Assembly (NCBI GenBank): GCA_044228245.1
Contig: JBGAVG010000003.1
Location: forward strand, 263,292 to 327,291
Reading direction: 5' to 3'
Source of the DNA: Methylotenera_A sp044228245
Lineage (GTDB): Bacteria > Pseudomonadota > Gammaproteobacteria > Burkholderiales > Methylophilaceae
Length of the DNA stretch: 64,000 nucleotides
Shown here: positions 46,201 to 54,657 of the stretch, one piece after another
How the letters are laid out: the number at the start of each line of letters is the position of its first letter
How positions within the stretch are numbered: the first letter of the stretch is position 1
The notes under the pieces: generated by a model
Seen by the model: only the letters and a program-made list of their open reading frames with translations
Databases searched by the model: none
What the model was told of the DNA's origin: nothing
Made by a program: the position numbers and the translations under genes

Positions 46201-46986
46201 TTCACGTTCAGAGACATTCAGGCGCAGCCGCGCAAAATCATTACCGCACCTACCTGGTCTGGCATTGAATCAGAGCACGTGTCTTACACCGCGGGCTATA
46301 CCAACATTCATGAGCACATTCCATTCCGCACACTGACTGGTCGTGCGCATTTCTATCAGGATCATGAGTGGATGCTGGACTTTGGAGAAGGTTTCTGTAC
46401 CTACAAACCGATGGTGGACTTGGGCGAGTTGAATGCGTTACCTAAGAGTGTAACTTCTAAGCCACATCTGGAATTGAACTGGATTACGCCGCACTCCAAA
46501 TGGGGTATTCACTCTTCCTATCAGGATAACCTGCGCATGTTAACGCTATTCCGTGGCGGACCTTATGTCTGGGTGTCAGAGGACGACGCCAAAACAGTCG
46601 GGATTGAAGATAACGATTGGGTTGAAGCGGTGAACCATAACGGTGCAACCGTAGCCCGTGCGGTGGTTTCGCAGCGTATTCCTCGCGGCATGGCGATGAT
46701 GTACCACGCACAGGAGAAAAATGTGAATGTGCCTGGTTCGCCAAGCACAGGAAAACGCGGCGGTATTTTGAACGCGGTGACGCGTGTCATCATGAAACCA
46801 ACCAATATGATTGGTGGCTATGCACAGCTTTCTTACGGTTTTAATTACTACGGTACAGTAGGCTGCCAGCGCGACACCATGGTGGCATTACATAAGATTG
46901 CGGATAAGGATGTGGATTGGCTGGAACGTCCGCTTACCCCGGAACGTGAAGCACAACTTAACCCCGTCGGCATCGGCGCAAAGTAA
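43231..46986 (+). CDS. narG: NarG, respiratory nitrate reductase alpha subunit
   Basis: Catalytic Mo-bisMGD subunit of the membrane-bound, cytoplasm-facing nitrate reductase; 1251 residues, full length. The start MSHFLDRLKFF is preceded by AAGGAG. The FS0 [4Fe-4S] ligands are His and Cys in HGVNCTGGCSW plus the cysteine of RGCQRGASFSW. The Asp ligand of Mo is expected in GSFYDWYCDLP, which is intact. The molybdopterin-binding C-terminal domain includes RTLTGRAHFYQDHEWMLDFGE and TLFRGGPYVWVS. No Tat-type export signal is visible at the N-terminus. No frameshift. Confidence 0.98.
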   Translation: MSHFLDRLKFFDKVKETFSNDHGIVTNEDRQWEDVYRHRWQHDKVVRSTHGVNCTGGCSWKIFVKNGLVSFEMQQTDYPRTRDDLPDHEPRGCQRGASFSWYLYSPHRIKHPLIRGRLIDLYRAERKTGKDPVDAWAAIQADEQKRKSYTAVRGLGGFVRTSWDEVNEIIAAANVYTIKKWGPDRIFGFSPIPAMSMISYAAGSRYLSLIGAACGSFYDWYCDLPAASPQTWGEQTDVPEAADWYNSTYIIITGANLPMTRTPDAHFASEVRYKGAKIVAMAPDYAEFCKFSDLWMPIKQGTDSAAFLAMGHVALKEFHIQNQDPYFQEYARKYTDMPMQVMLRKQGDAYVSDRFLRASDLDGALGETNNPDWKTIVFDERSNAYVAPNGSIGFRWGEEGKWNLLEKTGANQQETLAQLTCIDVRDDVVSVGFPHFTQGEDNLLYRNVPVRKVKLANGEVALVATVFDLQIAQYGIDRGLGGANVAKDYNDADVAYTPAWAEKVTGVKAADIERTGREFAYNASKTKGKSMVIMGAAINHWYHNDLSYRSIMNLLHMCGCVGQTGGGWAHYVGQEKLRPQAGWAPIAFALDWHRPPRHTNSTSYWYFHTDQWRYETLNADSLLSPAGKGKNRGNSIADYNVKAARMGWLPSMPNFNRSSIELAEDAFKKGATDEASVAKYVAGQLKSGELDVAYADPDNPVNWPRNLFVWRANLIGTSAKGHEYFLKHLLGAQNGVLQESGAGRGNKEVTWHEDAPIGKLDLMVDINFRLNSTGAYSDIILPTATWYEKNDLNTTDMHPFIHPLSEAVSPGWESKSDWQIFKTIAKTFSPLAEKHLGTKKEVVALPMQHDSAAELAQPFGEVKNWKEGDCEPIPGKTMAIIKLVERTYGDTYRKFIALGPLMTKLGNNIKGIDWNTDSEYEQLKKHNSTVKEPGVSFGMPSLAEDIEVCDSVMRMAPETNGEVAHKSWSALSKKTGIDHHHLYAGRHEDKFTFRDIQAQPRKIITAPTWSGIESEHVSYTAGYTNIHEHIPFRTLTGRAHFYQDHEWMLDFGEGFCTYKPMVDLGELNALPKSVTSKPHLELNWITPHSKWGIHSSYQDNLRMLTLFRGGPYVWVSEDDAKTVGIEDNDWVEAVNHNGATVARAVVSQRIPRGMAMMYHAQEKNVNVPGSPSTGKRGGILNAVTRVIMKPTNMIGGYAQLSYGFNYYGTVGCQRDTMVALHKIADKDVDWLERPLTPEREAQLNPVGIGAK

Positions 46987-47007
46987 ATAAGGCATAAGGA
47001 GAACATT

Positions 47008-48555
47008 ATGAAAGTACGCGCACAATTCGCCTTTGTCTTTAACCTGGACAAATGCATCGGCTGTCACACTTGCTCAGTGACCTGCAAGAACGTGTGGACC
47101 AATAGAAAAGGTGTGGAATACGCCTGGTTCAATAACGTCGAATCTAAACCCGGTGTCGGTTACCCGAAACAGTGGGAAAATCAGGAAGTATGGAAGGGTG
47201 GCTGGGAACTTAAAAACGGCAAGCTGGAATTAAAATCCGGCAGTCGCACTTCCAAACTGCTCAATATTTTTGCTAACCCGGACATGCCGGAGATAGACGA
47301 CTATTACGAGCCGTTTACCTACAACTATGCGCATTTACAAAATGCGCCATTATCTGAAGCTACGCCAACAGCACGCCCAATTTCACAAATCACCGGCGAA
47401 AGCATGGAGAAAATCAAATGGGGACCAAATTGGGAAGATGATTTGGCAGGCGAGTTCCATAAACGCAGCAAAGACAAGAATATGGATAATATCCAGAAAG
47501 AGATGTATGGACAGTTTGAAAACACTTTCCACATGTATCTGCCGCGTATCTGCAACCACTGCTTGAATGCTTCCTGTGTCGCAGCCTGCCCATCAGGCTC
47601 TATCTATAAACGTGAAGAAGATGGCATCGTGCTGGTGGATCAGGATAAATGCCGTGGCTGGCGTATGTGTGTCAGTTCATGCCCATACAAAAAAGTGTTC
47701 TATAACTGGGAGTCCGGCAAAGCTGAGAAGTGCATTGGCTGCTATCCACGCGTCGAATCCGGCATGCCGACCGTATGTTCAGAATCCTGCGTCGGGCGTA
47801 TCCGTTACAACGGCATCATGCTGTACGATGCGGATCGCATTGAGGAATTGGCAAGTATGGAAAATGAGCAGGATTTGTATGAAGCCCAACGCAACATCTT
47901 TCTCGACCCCAATGATCCCAAAGTGATCGCTGCGGCACGCCTCGAGGGCATCAACGAAGACTGGCTGGACGCCGCGCGCAATTCGCCGATCTGGAAAATG
48001 GCGATGGACTGGAAGATAGCATTCCCGATGCACCCCGAGTTCCGCACCTTGCCGATGGTCTGGTATGTACCGCCGCTTTCGCCGGTGCAATCGCAGATCG
48101 ACCAGGGCAATTTGCCTGTCGGCCCGGATGGCGCGATCCCAGTTGCAGGCACCATGCGTCTGCCAATCGAATATCTGGCAAACCTGTTAACAGCAGGCAA
48201 GACCGCACCGATTGAAAGTGCCTTGAACCGTTTGATCGCAATGCGTAGTTATCAGCGTTCAGTGCATGTGGAAGGCAAAGCGGATACACGTGCGCTTGAT
48301 GCTGCTGGCATTACCGAAGATCAGGCTAAAGAGATGTATCGTTACCTCGCGATTGCCAATTACGAAGACCGTTTTGTGATTCCGACTGGCCATACAGAAG
48401 AAACACTGGATGATGCGTTTGGCTTCCAAGGTCAGAATGGCTTCAGTTTCGGCAATGACAGTTCACATGGCGTCTCAAAGATCACGCTGTTTCCGCGTCG
48501 CCGCAAAGAGACGGTTGAGCCCAAAGAGCTTGCCCCAACTCGGGATAACCACTAG
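47008..48555 (+). CDS. narH: NarH, respiratory nitrate reductase beta (Fe-S) subunit
   Basis: Electron-transfer subunit of 515 residues carrying one [3Fe-4S] and three [4Fe-4S] clusters between NarI and NarG. All four cysteine groups are visible: CIGCHTCSVTC, CNHCLNASCVAAC, CRGWRMCVSSC (Trp replacing a cysteine, which gives the [3Fe-4S] site) and CIGCYPRVESGMPTVCSESC. The C-terminal NarH-type region (about 290-490) is present. The ATG is preceded by AAGGAGAAC and lies 21 bases after narG. Confidence 0.98.
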   Translation: MKVRAQFAFVFNLDKCIGCHTCSVTCKNVWTNRKGVEYAWFNNVESKPGVGYPKQWENQEVWKGGWELKNGKLELKSGSRTSKLLNIFANPDMPEIDDYYEPFTYNYAHLQNAPLSEATPTARPISQITGESMEKIKWGPNWEDDLAGEFHKRSKDKNMDNIQKEMYGQFENTFHMYLPRICNHCLNASCVAACPSGSIYKREEDGIVLVDQDKCRGWRMCVSSCPYKKVFYNWESGKAEKCIGCYPRVESGMPTVCSESCVGRIRYNGIMLYDADRIEELASMENEQDLYEAQRNIFLDPNDPKVIAAARLEGINEDWLDAARNSPIWKMAMDWKIAFPMHPEFRTLPMVWYVPPLSPVQSQIDQGNLPVGPDGAIPVAGTMRLPIEYLANLLTAGKTAPIESALNRLIAMRSYQRSVHVEGKADTRALDAAGITEDQAKEMYRYLAIANYEDRFVIPTGHTEETLDDAFGFQGQNGFSFGNDSSHGVSKITLFPRRRKETVEPKELAPTRDNH

Positions 48556-48561
48556 GAGAAT

Positions 48562-49083
48562 ATGATGCAAGTGTATAAATTATTATCCGCGCTGCTGGAA
48601 TACCCGAGTCAGGATTTACTCGATCATTTACCTGAACTGCAAACCTTTGTTGCACAGAACGTCGATATCGACAAGGCTGAGCGTGAGGCTTTAAGCGGTT
48701 TTTTACGTCACCTTTCCAGTTTTTCGCTCACAGAGTTGCAGGCGAATTACGTAAAAACCTTTGATATGACGGCAGAGCACAGTCTGCACCTGACGCATCA
48801 TCTGTTTGGTGATGACAAAAACCGCGGTCCAGCTTTGATTGATTTGGGTGAGCTGTACAAAGACTACGGCGTTGAAGTGGTGACCAACGAGTTGCCTGAT
48901 TATCTGCCGCTGGTGCTGGAGTTTACCGCCTATCTGGATGACAGCGAAGCGACGGTATTTTTGTCGGACGCCAAGAAGGTGCTGAGTGTACTGACCGAGA
49001 ACCTGACTAAAGCAGAAAGCCCCTATGCTGCGCTGCTTTCTATTGTCGAAGGTCGCGCAACATTGACCAAACTGGCTGCTTAA
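48562..49083 (+). CDS. narJ: NarJ, nitrate reductase chaperone
   Basis: Dedicated TorD-family chaperone of 173 residues (172 if the second ATG at 48565 is used, which sits better behind AGGAG). It binds NarG for cofactor insertion and membrane attachment and is not part of the final enzyme. Conserved patterns are LLEYPSQDL at the start, YVKTFDMTAEHSLHLTHHLFGDDKNRG and GELYKDYG. The shorter C-terminus than E. coli NarJ is common in betaproteobacteria. Confidence 0.95.
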   Translation: MMQVYKLLSALLEYPSQDLLDHLPELQTFVAQNVDIDKAEREALSGFLRHLSSFSLTELQANYVKTFDMTAEHSLHLTHHLFGDDKNRGPALIDLGELYKDYGVEVVTNELPDYLPLVLEFTAYLDDSEATVFLSDAKKVLSVLTENLTKAESPYAALLSIVEGRATLTKLAA

Positions 49084-49094
49084 AGGAGATGATC

Positions 49095-49784
49095 ATGACC
49101 TTACATAACTTTCTTTACGGGACATACCCTTATATCGCACTCAGCGTGTTTTTGCTGGGTAGCTGGTTGCGGTTTGATAGAGAGCAATACACATGGAAAA
49201 GCGATTCCAGCCAGTTGCTTTCAAAGGCTAATATGCGGCTTGGCAGCAACCTGTTTCATGTGGGGATTATCGCGATATTTTTCGGGCATTTTGTCGGCTT
49301 GCTCACGCCGCATAGCTGGTTTCAGGCGATGGGCGTTTCCGATATGGCGCACCAGATGGTTGCGATCTGGGCAGGGTCAATTTTTGGCATCATATGCTTA
49401 ATTGGCGGTGCCATATTGTGGGTGCGCCGCATGTTGAATAAGCGTGTATCTGCTGCGAGCCGCGGCTCAGATAAATTCATCCTGACCTGGCTGCTGATTA
49501 CCTTGCTGCTTGGGCTTTCTACCATTCCGGTATCTATCGGCCATGCTAATCATGATAATCCTGCCGTGATGATCGCGCTGGCAGAGTGGGTGCAAAGTAT
49601 CGTCTATCTGCGCCCTGATCCATCTTTGTTAAACGGCGTAGATACCATTTTCAAAGTGCATCTGTTCTTTGGCATGACGGTGTTCCTGGTGTTCCCGTTC
49701 ACGCGTATGGTGCACGTCTGGAGCGCGCCATTCGGTTACGTTGGACGGCCTTATCAAGTCGTGCGCAGCAAACGTTTCCGTTAA
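49095..49784 (+). CDS. narI: NarI, respiratory nitrate reductase gamma subunit (cytochrome b)
   Basis: Quinol-oxidising dihaem membrane anchor of about 229 residues. AAGGAG and a 6-base spacer set the start at 49095, although an ATG exists at 49089. Five membrane helices are visible. Histidine candidates for the haems lie in LFHVGIIAIFFGHFVGLLTPH and in the last helix pair (FKVHLFFGMTVFLVFPFTRMVHVWSAP). The RPYQVVR C-terminal stretch is typical. It completes narGHJI; the gene for a carbonic anhydrase follows within 16 bases. Confidence 0.96.
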   Translation: MTLHNFLYGTYPYIALSVFLLGSWLRFDREQYTWKSDSSQLLSKANMRLGSNLFHVGIIAIFFGHFVGLLTPHSWFQAMGVSDMAHQMVAIWAGSIFGIICLIGGAILWVRRMLNKRVSAASRGSDKFILTWLLITLLLGLSTIPVSIGHANHDNPAVMIALAEWVQSIVYLRPDPSLLNGVDTIFKVHLFFGMTVFLVFPFTRMVHVWSAPFGYVGRPYQVVRSKRFR

Positions 49785-49800
49785 CGGACGTTATATACAC

Positions 49801-50460
49801 ATGCGTGATGTTTCGAAATTTCTAACCGGGTTCAAGCGTTTCCAGCAGAACTATCTGGGCGAACAGCATGATTTGTTCAGTCAGTTGATTCAGCAAGGCC
49901 AGCATCCTCGGGCGCTGATGATTGCCTGCTGCGATTCGCGTTGCGACCCGGCCTTGCTAACGGATTGCGACCCTGGCGATATGTTCGTGGTGCGCAATGT
50001 GGCTAACCTGGTTCCGCCGCATGTGCAGGCGACTTACTTTGCAGCCACGACTTCAGCCATCGCGTTTGCGGTCCATAATTTAGAGGTCGAGCACATCATT
50101 GTGATGGGGCACGCGCAGTGCGGCGGCATCCGCGCCCTGATGGAGCATAAAACACCAACCTGTAACGAAGAAGAATTGATCGCCAAGTGGTTAGGCATTG
50201 CCGAAGATGCGCGCCAGCAGGTGCTGAAGGAGTTTCAAGATAAGCCAATGCAGATGCTGATGCACGCATGCGAGCAATCGGCCATTCTGGTTTCTCTGGA
50301 AAACCTGATGTCTTATCCCTGGATCAGCAGTCGTGTGCACCAGGGTAAATTGGCATTGCATGGCTGGTATTTCGATATGCAAAGCGGTGAGTTGTATGAA
50401 TATCAGCCTGAAAGCGGCGCTTTTGAAGTAATTGTCGATAATCAGGAAGTGGCAATATGA
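49801..50460 (+). CDS. Beta-class carbonic anhydrase
   Basis: Zn enzyme of about 219 residues interconverting CO2 and bicarbonate. The Zn and catalytic residues are visible as Cys43-x-Asp45-x-Arg47 in ACCDSRCDP, and His103/Cys106 in MGHAQCGGIRALM. The frame extends 20 codons into narI; MRDVSKFLTGFKRF at 49801, 16 bases after narI, is the family-like start. There is no signal peptide, so it should act in the cytoplasm. The spacing suggests cotranscription with narGHJI. A link between nitrate respiration and bicarbonate or proton balance is possible but inferred. Confidence 0.93.
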   Translation: MRDVSKFLTGFKRFQQNYLGEQHDLFSQLIQQGQHPRALMIACCDSRCDPALLTDCDPGDMFVVRNVANLVPPHVQATYFAATTSAIAFAVHNLEVEHIIVMGHAQCGGIRALMEHKTPTCNEEELIAKWLGIAEDARQQVLKEFQDKPMQMLMHACEQSAILVSLENLMSYPWISSRVHQGKLALHGWYFDMQSGELYEYQPESGAFEVIVDNQEVAI

Positions 50461-50557
50461 AGCATGCCGATAAAGCAAATTACACCGCCCGATTAAGTAA
50501 TTTAACAAAACAGTTTTTAATAAAATAGAGATTTCTCTTGAGGCAAAGGATTTAACA

Positions 50558-51979
50558 ATGAATCGTCGATTAAAAATTTCTGTATTTTCAGCCTTGTTGG
50601 CAATGAGCAGTTTGTCTGCTGCGGCCGAAGAGGCCGCCAAGGCCGCGCCTGAAACGCTGTTAGAAGCCATCCAGCAAGGCAAGCCGATGACCAGCTTCAG
50701 GTTGCGTTACGAGAACGTGGATCAGGAAGGTTATCAATCCACGGCAGCAACAGCACCCAAACTTAAAACGGGCGAAGCTTGGACATTGCGCAGCTTAATC
50801 GGCTGGCAGACTGCGCCGTTCAAGAACTTCAGTTTTGGTGTGCAGTTGACGGATGTGCACGAGTTTAACGACAACTTTAATGACCGCCGTGACAACGTGC
50901 CTGAGCCTGGCAAGGTGGCATACCCCAACATCGTCGACCCGGGTTACACCGACATCAACCAGCTTTATGTCGACTGGACCGGTATTAAAAACACCAAGCT
51001 ACGCCTGGGGCGTCAACAGCTCAATTTAGACAATGTCCGTTTTATCGGCGACATTGGTTTCAGGCAAAACATGCAGGTGTTTGACGGCATCTCTGTACTT
51101 AATAAAAGCATTCCAGATACCGAAATATTCGCCGCTCACTTTGATAAAGTGCGTCAAATCACCACCAAGCTGCGTGATGGCAATATCGACATCATTAATG
51201 CCAAATATAAAATATCCCCTACCGAATCCCTGATTGGCTATGGCTACTTCATTGATGTAGCCAACTTGGGGCAAAACGGCCAACCAGCTGGCGGTCCAAA
51301 CGCAGCAAGCTACGTGGTAAGTGGCGGTAATGGCCTGGGCGCCAGTCAAGATTCCGTTAAAACTGCTACGACTGATGCCAGCAGCAAAACCTTTGGCCTG
51401 CGCTTAGACGGGGCACGTAAAATCAGCGAAGACTGGAAAGTGCTTTACACTGCCGAGTATGCTAAACAGGATGACTATCGTGGTGGCAGTTCGCTGATTG
51501 ATGCGCATTACTTCAAGCTCGGCGGCGGCGCAGGCTATGGGGCATGGTCATTACGCCTCGATCATGAGAAGCTTTCCAGCAATGGTGGCAAATATGCCTT
51601 CCAGACGCCGCTGGGTACTAACCACCTGTTTCAAGGCTGGGCAGACGTATTCCTGGCGACACCGCGCCAAGGCATGCAAGATACTTTCGTGACTCTTTCC
51701 GGCAGCATTCAAAAGGCCAAGCTGTATGCAGAGTATCACGTATTCCATTCTGACAAGGATTTTGAAACATTGGGTAGTACGGCCGTCAACCGCAGGTTTG
51801 GCGACAAATATGGTACCGAGTTTGATGCCAGCGTGCTCTATCCCTTTACCGATAAGATCACTGGTAAAATCGAATACGCCAACTTTAATGAAAGTGATGT
51901 GTATGGCGCTAGCCTAAGAGGGGCGGCACGCAAGGGCGATAAAGAGATGTTCTGGATCACGGGAATGTACACGTTTTAA
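50558..51979 (+). CDS. Outer-membrane porin-like beta-barrel protein (nitrate-respiration copy)
   Basis: A 473-residue precursor with a signal peptide (ISVFSALLAMSSLSAAAEE, cleavage about residue 22) and a C-terminal FWITGMYTF ending in Phe, as in BAM-dependent barrels. It is a close paralogue of the 24071-25534 protein: both share TSFRLRYE, TLRSLIGWQTAP, NQLYVDWTG, RLGRQQ, NLDNVRFIGDIGFRQ and PLGTNHLFQGW-type blocks. Loops between strands differ in length (for example around residues 235-265). Its place behind narGHJI and the carbonic anhydrase gene suggests an outer-membrane path for nitrate or nitrite, by inference. moaA begins 10 bases after its stop. Confidence 0.85.
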   Translation: MNRRLKISVFSALLAMSSLSAAAEEAAKAAPETLLEAIQQGKPMTSFRLRYENVDQEGYQSTAATAPKLKTGEAWTLRSLIGWQTAPFKNFSFGVQLTDVHEFNDNFNDRRDNVPEPGKVAYPNIVDPGYTDINQLYVDWTGIKNTKLRLGRQQLNLDNVRFIGDIGFRQNMQVFDGISVLNKSIPDTEIFAAHFDKVRQITTKLRDGNIDIINAKYKISPTESLIGYGYFIDVANLGQNGQPAGGPNAASYVVSGGNGLGASQDSVKTATTDASSKTFGLRLDGARKISEDWKVLYTAEYAKQDDYRGGSSLIDAHYFKLGGGAGYGAWSLRLDHEKLSSNGGKYAFQTPLGTNHLFQGWADVFLATPRQGMQDTFVTLSGSIQKAKLYAEYHVFHSDKDFETLGSTAVNRRFGDKYGTEFDASVLYPFTDKITGKIEYANFNESDVYGASLRGAARKGDKEMFWITGMYTF

Positions 51980-51989
51980 TTGAGCGGTT

Positions 51990-52997
51990 ATGCATAAAAT
52001 CGATACTACGCCTGCTTTAATTGATAGCTTTGGCCGCAAGGTGGACTATATCCGTCTGTCGATCACGGATCGCTGCGATTTCAGGTGTGTGTACTGTATG
52101 TCCGAGGACATGCAGTTTTTGCCACGTGATGAAGTGCTAACGCTGGAAGAGTGTTCTCGTCTGGTTAAAGCTTTTGTTTCGCTCGGAGTGAAGAAGGTGC
52201 GCATTACAGGTGGCGAGCCGCTGGTGCGCAAAGATGCGCTCTGGCTTTTTAATGAGGTGGGTCGGCTGCCAGGCTTAAATGAGCTTGTCATTACCACTAA
52301 CGGCTCGCAACTGGAACATCAGGCACAGGCCTTAAAACAGGCTGGAGTACGCCGTATCAACATCAGCCTAGATAGTCTGGATGCAGTCCGCTTTCGTCGC
52401 ATTACCCGCGTGGGCGACCTCGACAAAGTACTGCGCGGAATCGCCGCCGCCAAGCAGGCCGGTTTTGACAAAATCAAGCTCAACACCCTGTTGATGCGCG
52501 GCGTCAATGATGATGAATCGCTGCCCTTGGTGGCGTTCGCGATAGAGCAGGGCATCGATATTTCATTTATTGAAGAAATGCCGCTTGGCGCAGTACATTA
52601 CCAGCGTAATTCGGGCTATGTGAGCAATGAAGATACATTCCAGCTACTAAGAGCGCGTTACGATTTGATTAACAGTGTAGAAAGCACCGGCGGCCCTGCG
52701 CGTTACTGGCGCGTTCCCAACACCAATACAAAAATTGGTTTCATCTCGCCGCACAGCCATAATTTCTGCGAATCCTGCAACCGGGTGCGAATCAGCAGCA
52801 AAGGCGAACTGTTTCCTTGCTTAGGCCATGAAAATAAAGTGGATTTAATTCCTGTTCTAAGAGATTGCCCACATGATGACAGGCCGCTTATAGAGGCTAT
52901 CATCAAGGGCATAAAAATCAAGCCTAAAGGCCATGATTTTGATATAAAGCGTGCCGAACCCGCAGTAGTACGCTTTATGTCTTACACTGGGGGCTGA
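51990..52997 (+). CDS. moaA: MoaA, GTP 3',8-cyclase (molybdenum cofactor synthesis)
   Basis: Radical SAM enzyme of 335 residues starting molybdopterin synthesis from GTP. The SAM-cluster motif is CDFRCVYC (CxxxCxxC) near residue 28, within LSITDRCDFRCVYCMSEDM. The second [4Fe-4S] site is CESCNRVRISSKGELFPC, and the C-terminal GG, needed for catalysis, is present (SYTGG). Its location at the end of the nar operon fits cofactor demand by NarG and NasA. mogA, a later enzyme of the pathway, lies at 61.7 kb. Confidence 0.96.
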   Translation: MHKIDTTPALIDSFGRKVDYIRLSITDRCDFRCVYCMSEDMQFLPRDEVLTLEECSRLVKAFVSLGVKKVRITGGEPLVRKDALWLFNEVGRLPGLNELVITTNGSQLEHQAQALKQAGVRRINISLDSLDAVRFRRITRVGDLDKVLRGIAAAKQAGFDKIKLNTLLMRGVNDDESLPLVAFAIEQGIDISFIEEMPLGAVHYQRNSGYVSNEDTFQLLRARYDLINSVESTGGPARYWRVPNTNTKIGFISPHSHNFCESCNRVRISSKGELFPCLGHENKVDLIPVLRDCPHDDRPLIEAIIKGIKIKPKGHDFDIKRAEPAVVRFMSYTGG

Positions 52998-53060
52998 TAC
53001 AAAAAGGCTTGGCTTTCAGAATGGACTTCAGGGTTCTAACCAAAAAATTTCCACAAAAAC

Positions 53061-53095
53061 AAAAAGGGTTAAGCAATTAAGCCTAACCCCTTGTT
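53061..53095. terminator. Bidirectional terminator between moaA and tRNA-Arg
   Basis: GGGTTA-AGC/GCC-TAACCC arms (53066-53074 and 53081-53089) form a stem with one mismatch and a 6-base loop. On the minus strand it ends in TTTTTGTTTTT (strong, for the tRNA transcript); on the plus strand in TTGTTTT (for moaA). Confidence 0.75.
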
Positions 53096-53100
53096 TTATA

Positions 53101-53177
53101 TGGCGCGCCCGAAGAGATTCGAACTCCTGACCCCTTGGTTCGTAGCCAAGTACTCTATCCAGCTGAGCTACGGGCGC
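53101..53177 (-). tRNA. tRNA-Arg (anticodon ACG)
   Basis: Cloverleaf of 77 bases with acceptor GCGCCCG/CGGGCGC and discriminator G. The anticodon loop is CTACGAA between CTTGG and CCAAG. The T loop is GTTCGAAT, and CCA is encoded. Its 3' end points towards the nar/nos block. It lies downstream of tRNA-Ser on the same strand. Confidence 0.97.
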
Positions 53178-53244
53178 ATTTGATTTATTTCAAAATCTAA
53201 GCCACGCATTATACGCGATACTACGTGTTTCTTAAAGATAAAAC

Positions 53245-53338
53245 TGGCGGAGAGCGAGGGATTCGAACCCTCGATACAGATTTAAGCCCGTATGCTTCCT
53301 TAGCAGGGAAGTGCCTTCGACCACTCGGCCAGCTCTCC
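53245..53338 (-). tRNA. tRNA-Ser (anticodon GCT)
   Basis: Class II tRNA of 94 bases: acceptor GGAGAGC/GCTCTCC, anticodon loop CTGCTAA between CTTCC and GGAAG, a long variable arm, T loop GTTCGAAT and an encoded CCA. It lies between lysC and tRNA-Arg on the same strand. Confidence 0.97.
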
Positions 53339-53401
53339 GTTTACTACTTTTGAGGGCGTGATACTACGCGAAACGCCTCTATAAATCAATTAGAAATTGG
53401 C

Positions 53402-54634
53402 TTATTCCCCTTCTAATTCAAATGCTTTGTGTAGTACGCGCACGGCAAGTTCCATATATTTTTCTTCAATCACCACAGCGATTTTGATTTCACTGGTGGA
53501 AATCATTTGAATATTGATGCCTTCTCCAGCCAGTGTGCGGAACATTTGGCTGGCGATGCCTACGTGTGAGCGCATGCCGACGCCGACCACAGCCACTTTG
53601 GCGATTTTATCATCACCGCTGATTTCACGCGCATTGATGTGGCCTTGCACTTTATCGCGCAAAATAGCCAAGGCTTTGTTCATCTCGTTTTTATGTACGG
53701 TGAAAGTGAAGTCGGTGGTGCCATCCGCACCGGTGTTTTGGATGATCATGTCCACATCAATGTTAGCCTCAGCGATAGGGCCTAAAATCTGGTAGGCGAT
53801 GCCAGGCTTGTCTGGTACGCCCAGTACGGTGATTTTGGCTTCATCGCGGTTAAATGCGATGCCAGAGATAATTGGTTCTTCCATGTTGGTTCCTTCATTT
53901 TCTTCAAATGTGATCAGCGTGCCGTCGCCTTCATCTTCAAAACTGGAGAGCACACGTAACTTAACTTTATATTTGCCTGCGAATTCTACCGAGCGGATTT
54001 GCAATACTTTGCTGCCTTGTGAGGCGAGTTCCAGCATTTCTTCAAAAGTGATTTTTTCTAAGCGGCGCGCTTCTGGCACGATGCGCGGGTCAGTCGTGTA
54101 AACGCCGTCTACATCCGTGTAGATTTGACATTCGTCCGCTTTCAATGCGGCAGCGAGTGCAACGCCAGTCGTATCAGAACCGCCACGGCCTAGCGTGGTG
54201 ATGTTGCCGTTCGCATCTGCGCCCTGAAAGCCTGCTACGACAACCACGCAGCCATCATTCAGGTCGTTCTTGATGTTGTGGTCATCAATATTCAGGATGC
54301 GCGCTTTGCCAAAAGCATCGTTGGTGAGGATTTTGACTTGTGATCCAGTGTAACTTTTGGCTTTGATGCCAAGCTCCATCAAGGCAAGCGCTGTCATGCC
54401 TATGGTAACTTGCTCGCCGGTAGAAACCATCACATCCAGTTCGCGCGGATCTGGTTCAGGCATGATTTCTTTGGCAAGAGAGATTAGACGATTGGTTTCG
54501 CCCGACATGGCCGAAACCACTACCACAATCTGATGACCCATTGCCCTATAGCGCGCCACGCGTTTGGCGACATTGCGAATCCTGTCAGGATTCGCTACCG
54601 AGGTTCCGCCGTATTTTTGTACAATTAATGCCAT
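53402..54634 (-). CDS. lysC: Aspartate kinase (LysC)
   Basis: Phosphorylates aspartate, the entry step to lysine, threonine, methionine and diaminopimelate. The 410 residues show the kinase domain with VQKYGGTSV at the start, VVVSAMSG and GRGGSDTTGVALA, ending near 245. Two ACT domains follow (about 265-410), the site of feedback control (FNRDEAKITVLGVPDKPG and VAVVGVGMRSHVGIASQMF). This is the single-domain, alpha2beta2-type enzyme; an internal start for the beta subunit is possible (a second ATG occurs in EGTNMEEP). It follows alaS by 23 bases. Confidence 0.96.
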   Translation of the reverse strand: MALIVQKYGGTSVANPDRIRNVAKRVARYRAMGHQIVVVVSAMSGETNRLISLAKEIMPEPDPRELDVMVSTGEQVTIGMTALALMELGIKAKSYTGSQVKILTNDAFGKARILNIDDHNIKNDLNDGCVVVVAGFQGADANGNITTLGRGGSDTTGVALAAALKADECQIYTDVDGVYTTDPRIVPEARRLEKITFEEMLELASQGSKVLQIRSVEFAGKYKVKLRVLSSFEDEGDGTLITFEENEGTNMEEPIISGIAFNRDEAKITVLGVPDKPGIAYQILGPIAEANIDVDMIIQNTGADGTTDFTFTVHKNEMNKALAILRDKVQGHINAREISGDDKIAKVAVVGVGMRSHVGIASQMFRTLAGEGINIQMISTSEIKIAVVIEEKYMELAVRVLHKAFELEGE

Positions 54635-54657
54635 TTTTAGCTCTTGAATTTATTTAA

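Noticed and set aside
53101..53177. tRNA-Arg considered as a proven attachment site of a mobile island
   Set aside because: No integrase gene and no duplicated tRNA 3' end was seen at the other border, so only the hypothesis is kept under findings.
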